Assembly (NCBI RefSeq): GCF_004331455.1
Contig: NZ_SJJR01000009.1
Span: 186,001 to 250,000, forward strand
Origin: Micromonospora zingiberis
Lineage (GTDB): Bacteria; Actinomycetota; Actinomycetes; Mycobacteriales; Micromonosporaceae
Length of the DNA: 64,000 nt
Reading direction: 5' to 3'
In this document: one piece after another, positions 41,511-50,812 of the stretch
Position numbering within the stretch: position 1 is the first letter of the stretch
How the letters are laid out: each line of letters begins with the position of its first letter
Notes under the pieces: generated by a model
Seen by the model: the letters and a program-made list of their open reading frames with translations, nothing else
Database searches by the model: none
What the model was told of the DNA's origin: nothing
Program-made: the position numbers and the translations under genes

Positions 41511-41613
41511 CGCGCGAGGCTAGGACGACGAGGACGACTCCCGCGGGTTCCGCGGGCTCCGCTGTGGACAGCCCGGCGTCCTGTGGAAAACGCCCTGATC
41601 ATGCCCTGATGTG

Positions 41614-42381
41614 CTAGGCCGATTCCGGGTCGAGGCCGAGTACGGAGCGCCCGCCGTCGACCGGCAGAGTCACCCCGTTGACGAAGCCGGCCGCCGGCGA
41701 CAGCAGGTACGCCACCGCCTCCGCCACGTCCTGCGGCCGACCGATCCGGCCCAGCGGGTGCAGCCGGGCCAGCTCCGCCTCGATCCGCCGCACCTCGCCG
41801 GGCGCCTGGCTGGCCAGGAACGCCTCGTGCCGCTCGGTCGTCACCGAGCCGAGCGCGACCGCGTTGGTCCGGATGCCGTGCCGGCCGTACTCCACGGCGA
41901 GCGCCCGGGTCAGCCCCTCGACGGCGGCCTTCGCGGTGGCGTACGGCAGGCAACCGGGCACCGGACGGCTCGCCTGGTGGGACGAGATGTTCACGATGGC
42001 GCCGGCGGTTCCGGCGGCAAGGAAGCGGCGTACGGCGGTGGCCGCCCCGACCACGGCGGGGCGTAGGTTGCGCGTGATCAGATCGACCACCTCGCCCGCC
42101 GGGGTGTCGTGCACGGAGGCGTCCTGGAACACCGCGGCGTTGTTCACCCAGCCGGTGAGCGGCTGGTGCCGTTCCGCCCGGTCGGCGGCGTGGGCGGCGA
42201 CCGCCTCGTCGGCCGCGTCACCGACCACCGACACCAACCGGTCCGCGTGCGGATGCCCCGGCGCCCAGGACACCGCGTCCGCGTCCCGCTCGATCACCAC
42301 GACGGCCTCACCAGCGGCGAGCAACTGCGCCACGATCGCCCGCCCGATCCCCCGTCCGCCCCCGGTCACCACACAGGACAC
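41614..42381 (-). CDS. Short-chain dehydrogenase/reductase
   Basis: SDR of 255 residues with TGGGRGIG, NNAA, NISS and Tyr-x-x-x-Lys (YATAK). C-terminal GFVNGVTLPVDGGRSVLG is a standard SDR end. GTG 42381 gives a start three residues before the Rossmann strand, so it is essentially full length. Located between comEA and degV on the same strand with gaps of about 100 and 30 bp. Substrate unknown. Confidence 0.88.
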   Translation of the reverse strand: MSCVVTGGGRGIGRAIVAQLLAAGEAVVVIERDADAVSWAPGHPHADRLVSVVGDAADEAVAAHAADRAERHQPLTGWVNNAAVFQDASVHDTPAGEVVDLITRNLRPAVVGAATAVRRFLAAGTAGAIVNISSHQASRPVPGCLPYATAKAAVEGLTRALAVEYGRHGIRTNAVALGSVTTERHEAFLASQAPGEVRRIEAELARLHPLGRIGRPQDVAEAVAYLLSPAAGFVNGVTLPVDGGRSVLGLDPESA

Positions 42382-42412
42382 CCGTCACCCCCACGTCCGA
42401 AATCCGTTGTCC

Positions 42413-43267
42413 TCACGCCTCGGGCCGGCGGTGGATCACGACGCAGGCGAGGCCGGGACCGGCATGGGCGGCCACCGCCGCACCGGCCTCGGTGACGTAC
42501 GTGTCGTGCAGCCGATCGCCGAGCCGGGCCGCCAGCGCCGCGAGCAGGTGCTCCGCGCGTTGCGGTGCGGCGAGATGGTGTACGGCGATCTCCACCTGCG
42601 CGTCGCCGGCCGCCTCGACAGCGAGATCGACCAGCCGCGCCACCCCTCGACTGGCGGTACGCACCTTGTCCCGCAGCACGATGCCACCGTCGGGCATGTG
42701 CAGGATCGGCTTGACCGACAGCGCCGTACCGAGCAGCGCCTCGGCCGCGTTGATCCGGCCGCCCCGACGCAGGAACTCCAGCGTGTCCACGTAGAAGAAG
42801 ATGGTGGTACGCCCGACCGCGTCGACGGCGGCGGCACGTACGCCCGCCAGGTCGGCACCGTGCTCGGCGGCCCGGGCCGCGGCGACGGCCACGAAGCCGA
42901 GACCCATACCGCAGGAACGGCTGTCCACCACCGTCACCCGCTCGCCGAACTGCCCGGCGGCCAGTTCGGCGGCCTCCAGGGTGCCGGAGAGCCCCGCCGA
43001 CAGGTGCACCGAGGCGACTCCCTCCGCACCGGCGTCCAGCAGCTCGCGGTAGGTCCGGGCGAACTGCTCCGGTGACGGGCGGGAGGTGCTCACCGAGACC
43101 CGCCGCGCGCTCAGGGCACGGGTGGCGTCGGCGGGGAAGACGTCCACCCCCTCCAGCCCTTCGGCGCCGTTGAGCACCACGGTCAGCGGTACCACGGTCA
43201 GCTGATGCGCCGGCACCAGTTCGGGCGGAAGGTAGGCGGTGGAGTCGGTCACGACCGCGACGGGCAT
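42413..43267 (-). CDS. DegV family fatty-acid-binding protein
   Basis: Fatty-acid-binding protein of 284 residues; Gram-positive relatives present fatty acids to FakA kinase. The N-terminal VAVVTDSTAYLPPELV and the lipid-contact motifs RVSVSTSRPSPEQF and HLSAGLSGT are visible, with the SRPSP Ser/Arg as expected. ATG 43267 is used; GTG 43276 would add three residues. No FakA gene is in the window. Confidence 0.92.
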   Translation of the reverse strand: MPVAVVTDSTAYLPPELVPAHQLTVVPLTVVLNGAEGLEGVDVFPADATRALSARRVSVSTSRPSPEQFARTYRELLDAGAEGVASVHLSAGLSGTLEAAELAAGQFGERVTVVDSRSCGMGLGFVAVAAARAAEHGADLAGVRAAAVDAVGRTTIFFYVDTLEFLRRGGRINAAEALLGTALSVKPILHMPDGGIVLRDKVRTASRGVARLVDLAVEAAGDAQVEIAVHHLAAPQRAEHLLAALAARLGDRLHDTYVTEAGAAVAAHAGPGLACVVIHRRPEA

Positions 43268-43376
43268 GACCGGCACGGTAGCCGATCGGGCCGGCTGGCC
43301 GCCCGACCGCGCTCCCGGTCCGCCACCGACGCCGGGCCGGATCCGGCTTGTGGTCGGGCCCGATGCCCGCGCCGGG

Positions 43377-44042
43377 TCAGACCGGCTCGGCGGAGACCGG
43401 GGCTGCGGAGACGGCAGCGGTCACCGGCACGGCGGGCGCGGTGATCGGGCCGACGTTGTGGGCGCGCAGGTGCCAGCCCTGCCCGGCGTCGTGCCGCAGC
43501 TCGGTCCAGTGGCAGTTGCGCAGCGAGCCGATGGTGCGCAGCACGGCGTGGTCCCAGCCCAGCAGTTGCCCGCAGCCCTGCCGCGCCGCGCCCCCGTGGG
43601 TGGCGATGACGATCGTGCCGCCAGTCGACTCGTCGGCGATCTCGTGCAGGGCGGTGCCGATCCGCTTGCCCAGTTCACCGAGGGGTTCGACGTCGGCGCC
43701 GGGATCCGGGTCGCCGGCCCGCCAGCGCGCGTACTCGTCGGGGAACCGCTCGGCGACCTCGGTGAGCAGCAGTCCCTGCCACCGACCGAAGTGCCGTTCA
43801 CGCAGCCGGGCGTCGGAGCGTACCGGCAGGCCGGTGAGCGCGGCCAGCGCGGCGGCGGTGTCCGCCGCGCGGCTGAGGTCGCTGGCGACGATGGCGTCCG
43901 GGCGCAGCGCGGCGAGCAGCGGCGCGGCCTCGCGTGCCTGCTCCCGGCCGAGGTCGTTCAGCGGTACGTCGGTCTGCCCCTGGACCCTGCTGGCGGCGTT
44001 CCAGTCGGTGTTGCCGTGCCGCCAGACGACCAGCCGGGTCAC
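43377..44042 (-). CDS. Histidine phosphatase family protein
   Basis: Phosphoglycerate-mutase-like phosphatase of 221 residues. Catalytic motif WRHGNTDWN near residue 7 and the second His in IATHGGAARQ are present, with Glu in RERHFGRWQG. GTG 44042 overlaps the rsfS stop (GTGA). The last 25 residues are Ala/Pro/Val-rich. The nadD-rsfS-phosphatase order is common in actinobacteria, where this gene is sometimes called a glucosyl-3-phosphoglycerate phosphatase; that specific role is inference. Confidence 0.88.
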   Translation of the reverse strand: MTRLVVWRHGNTDWNAASRVQGQTDVPLNDLGREQAREAAPLLAALRPDAIVASDLSRAADTAAALAALTGLPVRSDARLRERHFGRWQGLLLTEVAERFPDEYARWRAGDPDPGADVEPLGELGKRIGTALHEIADESTGGTIVIATHGGAARQGCGQLLGWDHAVLRTIGSLRNCHWTELRHDAGQGWHLRAHNVGPITAPAVPVTAAVSAAPVSAEPV

Positions 44043-44443
44043 TCGCCCGATCCGGTGGCGGCCTCGGCGCGGGCCAGGTCCCGATCGACGAACGGGATGG
44101 TCGGGCAGTCCTTCCAGAGCCGGTCGAGGGCGTAGAACTCGCGCTCTTCGGTGTGCTGGACGTGCACGACGATGTCGACGTAGTCGAGCAGCACCCACCG
44201 TCCGCCGCGTTCGCCCTCGCGCCGGACCGGCTTCGCCTTCTCCGGCAGGTCGAGCAGGGCCTCCTCGATGGCGTCGACGATGGCCAGCACCTGACGCTCG
44301 TTCGGGGCCGCGGCGAGCAGGAACGCGTCGGTGATGGCGAGTTGGTCGCCCACGTCGATGATGACGATGTCCTGAGCCTTCTTGTCCGCCGCCGCCTGGG
44401 CGGCGGCGATCGCCAGCTCGTGAGCGCGTTCGGAAACTGTCAC
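44039..44443 (-). CDS. rsfS: Ribosome silencing factor RsfS
   Basis: Small protein (134 residues) that binds ribosomal protein L14 and prevents subunit joining in starvation. Motifs VTDAFLLAAA-like ITDAFLLAAAPNERQVLAIVDAI and GRWVLLDYVDIVVHVQHTEEREFY identify it. GTG 44443 has AAGGAG five bases upstream. It follows nadD by 109 bp and is coupled to the phosphatase gene. Confidence 0.95.
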   Translation of the reverse strand: MTVSERAHELAIAAAQAAADKKAQDIVIIDVGDQLAITDAFLLAAAPNERQVLAIVDAIEEALLDLPEKAKPVRREGERGGRWVLLDYVDIVVHVQHTEEREFYALDRLWKDCPTIPFVDRDLARAEAATGSGE

Positions 44444-44552
44444 CGTTCTCCTTCGATCAACCGTGCGATACCCCAAGCCTCTCACACGGCCCGTGGACCC
44501 GACCTACCAGTTTCAGCCCGGAAACGTCCCAATCAACCACATACACGGCGGA

Positions 44553-45149
44553 TCACTGCTGGTAGAGACGCCGCTTCGCGATGTACTGCACCACACCGTC
44601 CGGCACCAGATACCAGACCGGCTCACCGCGGGCCACCCGAGCCCGGCAGTCGGTGGACGAGATCGCCATCGCCGGCACCTGTACCAGGCTGACCGTGTCG
44701 GCGGGCAGGTGGGCGTCGGTCAGCTCGAACCCGGGCCGGGTCACCCCGATGAAGTGCGCGAGTTCGAAGATCTCGTCCAGATTCTTCCAGCTCAGGATGC
44801 GCTCCAGCGCGTCCGCACCGGTGATGAAGAACAGCTGCGCCTTCGGGCCGTACATCGCGTGCAGGTCCCGCAGGGTGTCGACGGTGTAGGTCGGGCCACC
44901 CCGGTCGATGTCCACTCGACTGACCTGGAAGCGTGGGTTGGAGGCGGTGGCGACCACCGTCATCAGGTAGCGGTCCTCGGCCGAGCTGACCGGGACGTCC
45001 GCCTTCTGCCACGGCTGGCCGGTCGGCACGAAGATCACTTCATCGAGGCCGAACCGGTCCGCGACCTCGCTGGCCGCCACGAGGTGCCCGTGATGAATCG
45101 GATCGAAGGTACCGCCCATGATCCCGATCCGCCGGATGTCTTCCGCCAC
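44553..45149 (-). CDS. nadD: Nicotinate-nucleotide adenylyltransferase
   Basis: Enzyme of NAD synthesis that adenylylates nicotinate mononucleotide. GGTFDPIHHGHL carries the HxGH active site and ISSTDCRARV is close to the family's ISSTxIR. 198 residues, standard length. GTG 45149. It precedes rsfS, as usual. Confidence 0.96.
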   Translation of the reverse strand: MAEDIRRIGIMGGTFDPIHHGHLVAASEVADRFGLDEVIFVPTGQPWQKADVPVSSAEDRYLMTVVATASNPRFQVSRVDIDRGGPTYTVDTLRDLHAMYGPKAQLFFITGADALERILSWKNLDEIFELAHFIGVTRPGFELTDAHLPADTVSLVQVPAMAISSTDCRARVARGEPVWYLVPDGVVQYIAKRRLYQQ

Positions 45150-45221
45150 CCCATGATCGTAGTCCGAGCCGAGCTCACCTCAGGCCGGCCGTGACGGACA
45201 GCACCCGGCCCCCCACAAAAG

Positions 45222-47735
45222 TCAGGCCATCGTGATGGCCACCACCGTTCGCGCCACCAGGGCACGACGCAGGTCGTCGTCGGCGTCGGTGACCACCCGG
45301 CGCAGCCCGGGCGTGAGGTCGTCGCGGGACAGCAGCGCCGCGGCCGCCTCCCGGGTGGTCTGCGCCACGGCGTAGCGGGGGAAGGCCAGCTTGGCCACCT
45401 CGTCGGCCACCCACGGGGTACGCCGCCGCGCGGCGGCCGGCATGTCGGCGAAGTAGCGGGTCACATAGTCCGTGGTCAGCTGCGCCTGCTCGGGCTGCCA
45501 GAAGCCGGCCGCGGTCGCCTCGACCAGCCGGTTGGACAGTTCCGTGTCCGCCACGACGATCTCCCAGGCGGCCCGCTTGGCCGCCGGGTCGGGCAGGGCG
45601 GCTCGGCACCGGGCGGCGCGTTCCGCACCGGCGGCACTCGGATCGGCCGTCGCCTCCGCCGCGATCTCGGCCGCACCGGCCGCGCCCAGCACCACCAGCC
45701 GGCCGAGGATCTTCCAGCGCAGCTCGGTGTCGACGGCCAACCCGTCCGGTACGCCCCGGCCGCCGAGCCAGCCGGCGAGCAGGTCGCCGTCGGTGGTCGC
45801 GGCGATCAGGCCCCGCGCCGCGGCCAGCTGCAACGACCCGCCCACCGGGGCGCCGTCGAGCAACCGGCGGCAGGCCCCGTCGAGCACCGCCAGCGCGGCC
45901 TGCCGCGCCGCCGGGTCGAGGTAGCGGTCGACCAGCGAACGGCTCAGGGCCAGCACGTCCTCGGCGATGATCACCTCGGTTTCGGAGGGCAGCGCCGCCC
46001 CGATCAGGTCCACCACCGCGCCGACCGGTCGCTCGCCGTCGGTCGCCGCATCCAACGCCTCGCCCCACAGCAACGCGCGGGGCAACGGGTCGGCCAACCG
46101 GGGCAGCAGCGCCGGCACCGCGTCGGCCGAAGCGGAATCCAGGCGGATCTTGGCGAAGGTGAGGTCACCGTCGTTGGGCAGCAGGACGGCCGACGCCTGC
46201 TCGCCGGCCAACCCGGCGAGCACCGCCCGACCCCCGTCGACCTTCGGGTCCAGATCGACCTCGACCCGGTCGGCACTGCCGTCCAGGGCGTACCGGCCCA
46301 CACCGATGCGGTGCGGGCGCAGCACCGGGTGCGACAGCGGCGCGGTCTGCGTGACGGCCACCTCCCGGTAACGGCCGTCGGCATCCACGGACACCTCGGC
46401 CCGAAGCGTGTTGACCTGGGCGGTACGCAGCCACGCCTGCGCCCAGTCGGTCAGCTCACGCCCGCTTGCCGCAGCGAGGCTGCCGAGCAGGTCCGCCAGG
46501 GTGGCGTTGTCGAACCGGTGCCGCGAGAAGTGGTCGTTCAGCCCCGCCAGGAACGGCTCGTCGCCGAGCCACGCCACGAGTTGCCGTAGCACACTGGCGC
46601 CCTTGGCGTACGAGATGCCGTCGAAGTTGAGCAGCCCCTCGGCCGCGTCGGCGACCTGCTCCGGCGCCACCGGATGGGTGGAGGGGCGCTGGTCGGCGGC
46701 GTAACCCCACGCCTTGCGGTGCAGGGCAAAGGTGGTCCACGCCTGGTCGAACCGGGTCGCCTCGGCGGTGACCCGGGTGCCGAGGTATTCCGCGAACGAC
46801 TCGTTCAACCACAGGTCGTCCCACCACCGCATGGTGACCAGGTCACCGAACCACATGTGCGCCATCTCGTGGGCGATGGTGGTGGCCCGCAACTCACGCT
46901 GGGTGTCGGTGACCGCCGAACGGAAGATGTAGTCGTCGCGGAAGGTGACCAGCCCCGGGTTCTCCATCGCGCCGGCGTTGAACTCCGGCACGAACGCCTG
47001 GTCGTACTTGCCGAACGGGTAACGCTCGTCGAACAGCTGATGGAAACGGTCGAAGCACTGCTTCGTGACGGTGAAGATCTCCTCGGCGTCGGCGTCCAGG
47101 TGCTCGGCCAGCGAGCGCCGGCAGTAGATGCCGAGCGGAATGCCGTCGTGGCTGTCCCGGCGGACGTGCCACGGCCCGGCGATCAGGGTGAACAGGTACG
47201 TCGCGATCGGCAGGGTGGGCGCGAACTCCCAACGCCCCGGGCCCGGGTTGGCGGCCAGCTCGCCGTTGGCCGCGACCGTCCAGTGTGCTGGGGCGGTGAC
47301 CGAGAGGGTGACCGGCGCCTTCAGGTCGGGCTGGTCGAAGGCGGCGAAGATGCGTTGCACGTCGTCCAGGAAGGACATCGCGTAAAGGTAGGTCTCGCCG
47401 TCGGCGGGGTCGACGAAGCGGTGCACCCCCTCGCCGGTGTTGGTGTACGCCATCTCCGCGTCGACGGTCAGCGTGTTCTCCTCGGCCAGCCCGGTCAGGG
47501 ACAGCCGGTTGTCGTCCAGCCCGGCGGGGTCGAGGTCGCCGCCGTTGAGGCGTACCGCCAGCAGTTTCGCGGGCTTGACCTCGACGAAGGTCTCCGTGCC
47601 GGTGGCCCGGAACCGGATGGTGACCTGCGAACGGAACCGTTCGTCGCCCCCGGTCAGGTCGAGGTCCACGTGATATGACACGACGGCGATCGACGCGCCA
47701 CGCGCGGTCGACTCTGCACGGCTCAGGCTCGGCAT
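45222..47735 (-). CDS. pepN: Aminopeptidase N (M1 family)
   Basis: Cytosolic zinc aminopeptidase of 837 residues. Exopeptidase motif GAMEN and zinc motif HEMAH...E (HEMAHMWFGDLVTMRWWDDLWLNE) are visible, followed by the long ERAP1-like C-terminal helical domain. ATG 47735 is preceded by a weak AGGA site. It sits between nadD and a divergent DUF397 gene. Length and composition match streptomycete-type PepN. Confidence 0.95.
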   Translation of the reverse strand: MPSLSRAESTARGASIAVVSYHVDLDLTGGDERFRSQVTIRFRATGTETFVEVKPAKLLAVRLNGGDLDPAGLDDNRLSLTGLAEENTLTVDAEMAYTNTGEGVHRFVDPADGETYLYAMSFLDDVQRIFAAFDQPDLKAPVTLSVTAPAHWTVAANGELAANPGPGRWEFAPTLPIATYLFTLIAGPWHVRRDSHDGIPLGIYCRRSLAEHLDADAEEIFTVTKQCFDRFHQLFDERYPFGKYDQAFVPEFNAGAMENPGLVTFRDDYIFRSAVTDTQRELRATTIAHEMAHMWFGDLVTMRWWDDLWLNESFAEYLGTRVTAEATRFDQAWTTFALHRKAWGYAADQRPSTHPVAPEQVADAAEGLLNFDGISYAKGASVLRQLVAWLGDEPFLAGLNDHFSRHRFDNATLADLLGSLAAASGRELTDWAQAWLRTAQVNTLRAEVSVDADGRYREVAVTQTAPLSHPVLRPHRIGVGRYALDGSADRVEVDLDPKVDGGRAVLAGLAGEQASAVLLPNDGDLTFAKIRLDSASADAVPALLPRLADPLPRALLWGEALDAATDGERPVGAVVDLIGAALPSETEVIIAEDVLALSRSLVDRYLDPAARQAALAVLDGACRRLLDGAPVGGSLQLAAARGLIAATTDGDLLAGWLGGRGVPDGLAVDTELRWKILGRLVVLGAAGAAEIAAEATADPSAAGAERAARCRAALPDPAAKRAAWEIVVADTELSNRLVEATAAGFWQPEQAQLTTDYVTRYFADMPAAARRRTPWVADEVAKLAFPRYAVAQTTREAAAALLSRDDLTPGLRRVVTDADDDLRRALVARTVVAITMA

Positions 47736-47804
47736 CCGCTTATCCTGCCGGATGGGGCCGCCAGCGGGCGTCCCCATTTCCCCCCGACGCTGGAGGACTG
47801 GAGC

Positions 47805-48023
47805 ATGACAACGCACCCCAAGGGCGACTTCGACCTCTCCCGGGCGGTCTGGCAGCGGGCCGAAGGCGACACCTCCGAGGCCGCCGTGGAGGTCGCCTTC
47901 GTCGACGACCTGATCGGCATGCGCAACTCCGCCGAGCCGGACGGCCCGGTGCTGGTGTTCACCCAGGCCGAATGGGACGCCTTCGTCGCGGGCGCCCAGG
48001 ACGGCGAGTTCGACCTCGACTGA
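47805..48023 (+). CDS. DUF397 domain protein
   Basis: A 72-residue acidic protein of the DUF397 family: DLSRAVWQRAEG..., VAFVDDLIGMRNSAEPDGPVLVFTQAEWDAFVAGA. Such proteins usually pair with an XRE-type regulator in toxin-antitoxin-like or sigma-factor-like modules in actinobacteria, but no partner is adjacent here. ATG 47805 has GGAGG upstream. It is divergent from pepN across 69 bp. Confidence 0.88.
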   Translation: MTTHPKGDFDLSRAVWQRAEGDTSEAAVEVAFVDDLIGMRNSAEPDGPVLVFTQAEWDAFVAGAQDGEFDLD

Positions 48024-48086
48024 CCGACGGGCTGTGCTGCCCCGGTCGGCGGGCCCGTCCCCGCCGTGCCGGACCGGGGCGAGCCG

Positions 48087-48473
48087 TCAGACGACGTCAC
48101 CGTCGCCCCAGCCCAGCCCGCCGGGCCCGGGAGCGTGGTGGAACCCCGGATGACCGGCGACGTCGACGCAGCGCTCGTCGTCGGGGCCGACCGCCCCACA
48201 GAACAGCCGCTCGGCCCGCTGCCAGTCGTCGGCCGGGGACACCGCGGACGCACCGAGCGCCAGCTCGGGCCGCAACACGCTCAGCGCCTCCGCGTATCCG
48301 ACCGCCGTTTCCCGGGCCGCCGCCAGGTCGGGCGCGGTGAAGCCAAGGTGGGCGGTGTAGAAGCGATCCGCCCGGACCATCCGCCGGGCGGGCGCGATCA
48401 GCGGCGGTTCGCCGCCGCCCCCGACCGCCCCGGCCATCCACCGCCGCCAGTACGCCGGCCTGTTGTCCCGCAT
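48087..48473 (-). CDS. Hypothetical protein
   Basis: Unrecognised 128-residue protein. ATG 48473 is well supported by GGGGGAGGA about five bases upstream. The sequence (RDNRPAYWRRWMAGA..., RADRFYTAHLGFTAPDLAAARETA...) has no membrane helix or signal and contains a single Cys pair near the end (FCGA, ERCVD). Its end converges on the DUF397 gene. Confidence 0.6.
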   Translation of the reverse strand: MRDNRPAYWRRWMAGAVGGGGEPPLIAPARRMVRADRFYTAHLGFTAPDLAAARETAVGYAEALSVLRPELALGASAVSPADDWQRAERLFCGAVGPDDERCVDVAGHPGFHHAPGPGGLGWGDGDVV

Positions 48474-48690
48474 GCGTCCTCCCCCGGGTGCCCGCCGGCC
48501 CACCTGCCGCACCCCGCACGCCAACGGTCCGGCCGGGCCGGACGACGGCGCGGGTGCACGCCGCCCCGGGTGGGCGGCGCCGCCGACGCGCCATCGCAGT
48601 GAACCAGGTTCGCCGGCTCATGGGAGGGGCCAGCCGGCCCACCCCGCGCCGCAGCGGTGACTCGTCGACGGCCGGCGGCGGCTCGCGGGG

Positions 48691-49863
48691 TCAGGCCGGA
48701 TGCAACACCGTCCGCAGGCACCCGTCCTGCTTCTTCTCGAAGATCTCGTAGCCCCGCGCGCCCTGCTCCAAAGACATCGGATGGGTGGCCAGGTAGCCGG
48801 GGTCGATCTCCCCGGTCGCGAGCCGGTCCAGCAGCATCGGGATGTAACGCTGGGCGTGCATCTGCCCCATCCGCAGCACCAGGGCCTTGTTCATCGCCGC
48901 ACCCAGCGGGAACTTGTCCACGAACCCGGCGTACACGCCGACGATGCTGACCGTGCCACCCTTGCGCGCCGCCATGATCGCCTGCCGGACCGAGGTCGGC
49001 CGGTCGAGCTGCGACCGGGTCGCCTGCTTCACCCGGTCGTACGCGTACGCCGGACCGACGTCGTGCGCCTCCATGCCGACCGCCTCGATGCAGGCGTCCG
49101 GCCCACGGCCGGCGGTCATCTCCCGCAGCGCCTCCAGCACGTCGGTCTCGGCGTAGTTGATCGTCTCCACGCCGAGCCGGTTGGCGGCGGCGGCCAGCCG
49201 TTGCGGCAGCCGGTCCACCATGATGACCCGCTCGGCACCGAGCAACTGTGCGGCCCGAGCGGCCATCTGCCCGACTCCCCCGGCGCCCCACACCGCGACC
49301 ACCTCACCGCCGGTCAGGCCGCAGAAGTCCGCGGCCATCCACCCGGTGGGCAACGCGTCGGAGGCGAAGACCACGGAATCGTCCGGCACCCCGTCCGGCA
49401 CCTTGAACGCACCGATGTCACCGAACGGCACCCGCACGTACTCGGCGTGGCTGCCCGAGTAGCCCCCGGCGGCGTGGGAGTAACCGATGATGCCGGCCGG
49501 CGAGTGTCCCCACAGCTTCTCGGTGAAGACCGGCTGCGGGTTGGAGTTGTCGCACAGCGAGTACTGCTCGGTCCGGCAGTACCAGCAGCCGCCGCAGGCC
49601 ACCACCGAGCCGACCACCACCCGGTCGCCGACGGCGAGCCGCCGCACCCCCGGCCCGGTCTCCACCACCTCGCCCATGAACTCGTGGCCGAGGATGTCGC
49701 CCTCCCGCATGGCGGGCAGGAACCCGTTGATCAGGTGCAGGTCGGAGCCGCAGACGCTGCTCGCCCGTACCTTGACGATGATGTCTCCGTCCGCGCGCAC
49801 CGTCGGCTCCGGCACGTCGCGTACCTTCAGCTTGCCGACGCCCTCCCAGCACAGTGCCCTCAT
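48691..49863 (-). CDS. Zinc-dependent alcohol dehydrogenase, formaldehyde-dehydrogenase-like
   Basis: Medium-chain dehydrogenase of 390 residues. Catalytic Cys in SSVCGSDLH, GHEFMGEVVETG, the structural zinc Cys set CGGCWYCRTEQYSLC, and the Rossmann motif GAGGVG are visible. The length and the long insert resemble the glutathione-independent formaldehyde dehydrogenase group. ATG 49863 overlaps the stop of the SRPBCC gene (ATGA). Substrate is not certain. Confidence 0.88.
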   Translation of the reverse strand: MRALCWEGVGKLKVRDVPEPTVRADGDIIVKVRASSVCGSDLHLINGFLPAMREGDILGHEFMGEVVETGPGVRRLAVGDRVVVGSVVACGGCWYCRTEQYSLCDNSNPQPVFTEKLWGHSPAGIIGYSHAAGGYSGSHAEYVRVPFGDIGAFKVPDGVPDDSVVFASDALPTGWMAADFCGLTGGEVVAVWGAGGVGQMAARAAQLLGAERVIMVDRLPQRLAAAANRLGVETINYAETDVLEALREMTAGRGPDACIEAVGMEAHDVGPAYAYDRVKQATRSQLDRPTSVRQAIMAARKGGTVSIVGVYAGFVDKFPLGAAMNKALVLRMGQMHAQRYIPMLLDRLATGEIDPGYLATHPMSLEQGARGYEIFEKKQDGCLRTVLHPA

Positions 49864-50495
49864 GCCCGACCTCCCGTCGACAGCCGCTCGCGCATCTTGT
49901 CGGTGACCCGCTCCTGCGCCCGGCTCCGCCCCGAGGGGTCATGCCGGGTGTCGATCACCTGACCGCACTCGATGAGCGACTTCACCCGGCGCAGCGTGTC
50001 GCGCAGCCGCAGGTCCGGTTCGTGGCCGCCGGCCAGGCCGAGTGCCCGGCGCACCGGGCCGGAGCGGTACCGCAACTCGGCCCGGATCTCGGTGCCCCGG
50101 CCCTGCGGTGCCGGCACCAGGGCGACCGTGCCCTGCTGTTCCGGACCGTCGGTGACCCGCCAGCTCAGCCGGCCCGGACCGGTGACGGTGAGCTCGGCCC
50201 GCCACTCGGTGCCCGCGCCGGAGGTGTCCGGCGCCACACACCGCCAGTGCTCGTCGTCGATCTGTTCCAGGGTCGCCCACTCGGCCAGGGCGCGGTCCAG
50301 CCGTTCCCGGTCGGTCCAGAAGCCGATCACCGCCTCGATTGGCCGGTCGACCGTCACCCCGCGCCGCACCACGTACCAGCCGTCCTGTTCGTCGGGCTGG
50401 TGCCGCCGTCGCCGCCGGGCCACCGCCCGTCCGACACCGACCGCGGTCACGGTGGCGGCGCCGAGCAGCGCCCACCTCCCGCCGTTGCTGCCCAT
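49860..50495 (-). CDS. SRPBCC-fold membrane-anchored protein
   Basis: A 211-residue protein with an N-terminal hydrophobic helix (WALLGAATVTAVGVGRAVA), a basic stretch, then a START/SRPBCC-like domain (VTVDRPIEAVIGFWTDRERLDRAL...EWRAELTVTGPGRLSW), similar to polyketide-cyclase/dehydrase lipid-transport proteins. ATG 50495 has GGAGGAG seven bases upstream; ATG 50498 is adjacent. It is coupled to the alcohol dehydrogenase gene. Probable lipid or hydrophobic-ligand binding; role unknown. Confidence 0.75.
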   Translation of the reverse strand: MGSNGGRWALLGAATVTAVGVGRAVARRRRRHQPDEQDGWYVVRRGVTVDRPIEAVIGFWTDRERLDRALAEWATLEQIDDEHWRCVAPDTSGAGTEWRAELTVTGPGRLSWRVTDGPEQQGTVALVPAPQGRGTEIRAELRYRSGPVRRALGLAGGHEPDLRLRDTLRRVKSLIECGQVIDTRHDPSGRSRAQERVTDKMRERLSTGGRA

Positions 50496-50812
50496 CATGT
50501 CTCCTCCACCCCGGAGGTCCGGCATTGGACCGTCCCACCCGAGCGCTACCCGGCCCGCTGCCGCCGAAACGACAGGTCGCCCGAGCGAACCCGGGCGCCG
50601 CGAAGGGGACGACCTGCCGGAGAACACGACGGGCCCGGCCGGGTGGACGTCCTCGCCGGCCCCGGCCCGGCCTGATTGGTCGTTTCGCTGCGGGACAGCC
50701 CGCCGGCCTACAGAATTGAAGACCAGCGGCCCAGCGAGATCGCCATGCACAGAGCCACACCTCGCCGCCCCGTCGGCCGCGGGCGTTCCCCGGATTCCCA
50801 GAGGTGACATCG
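50496..50812. other. 317-bp gap between divergent genes
   Basis: Divergent promoter region for the SRPBCC gene (-) and the DUF4383 gene (+). I see no convincing promoter consensus, repeat or small gene; the open frames across it are GC-driven and lack ribosome-binding sites. Confidence 0.5.
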
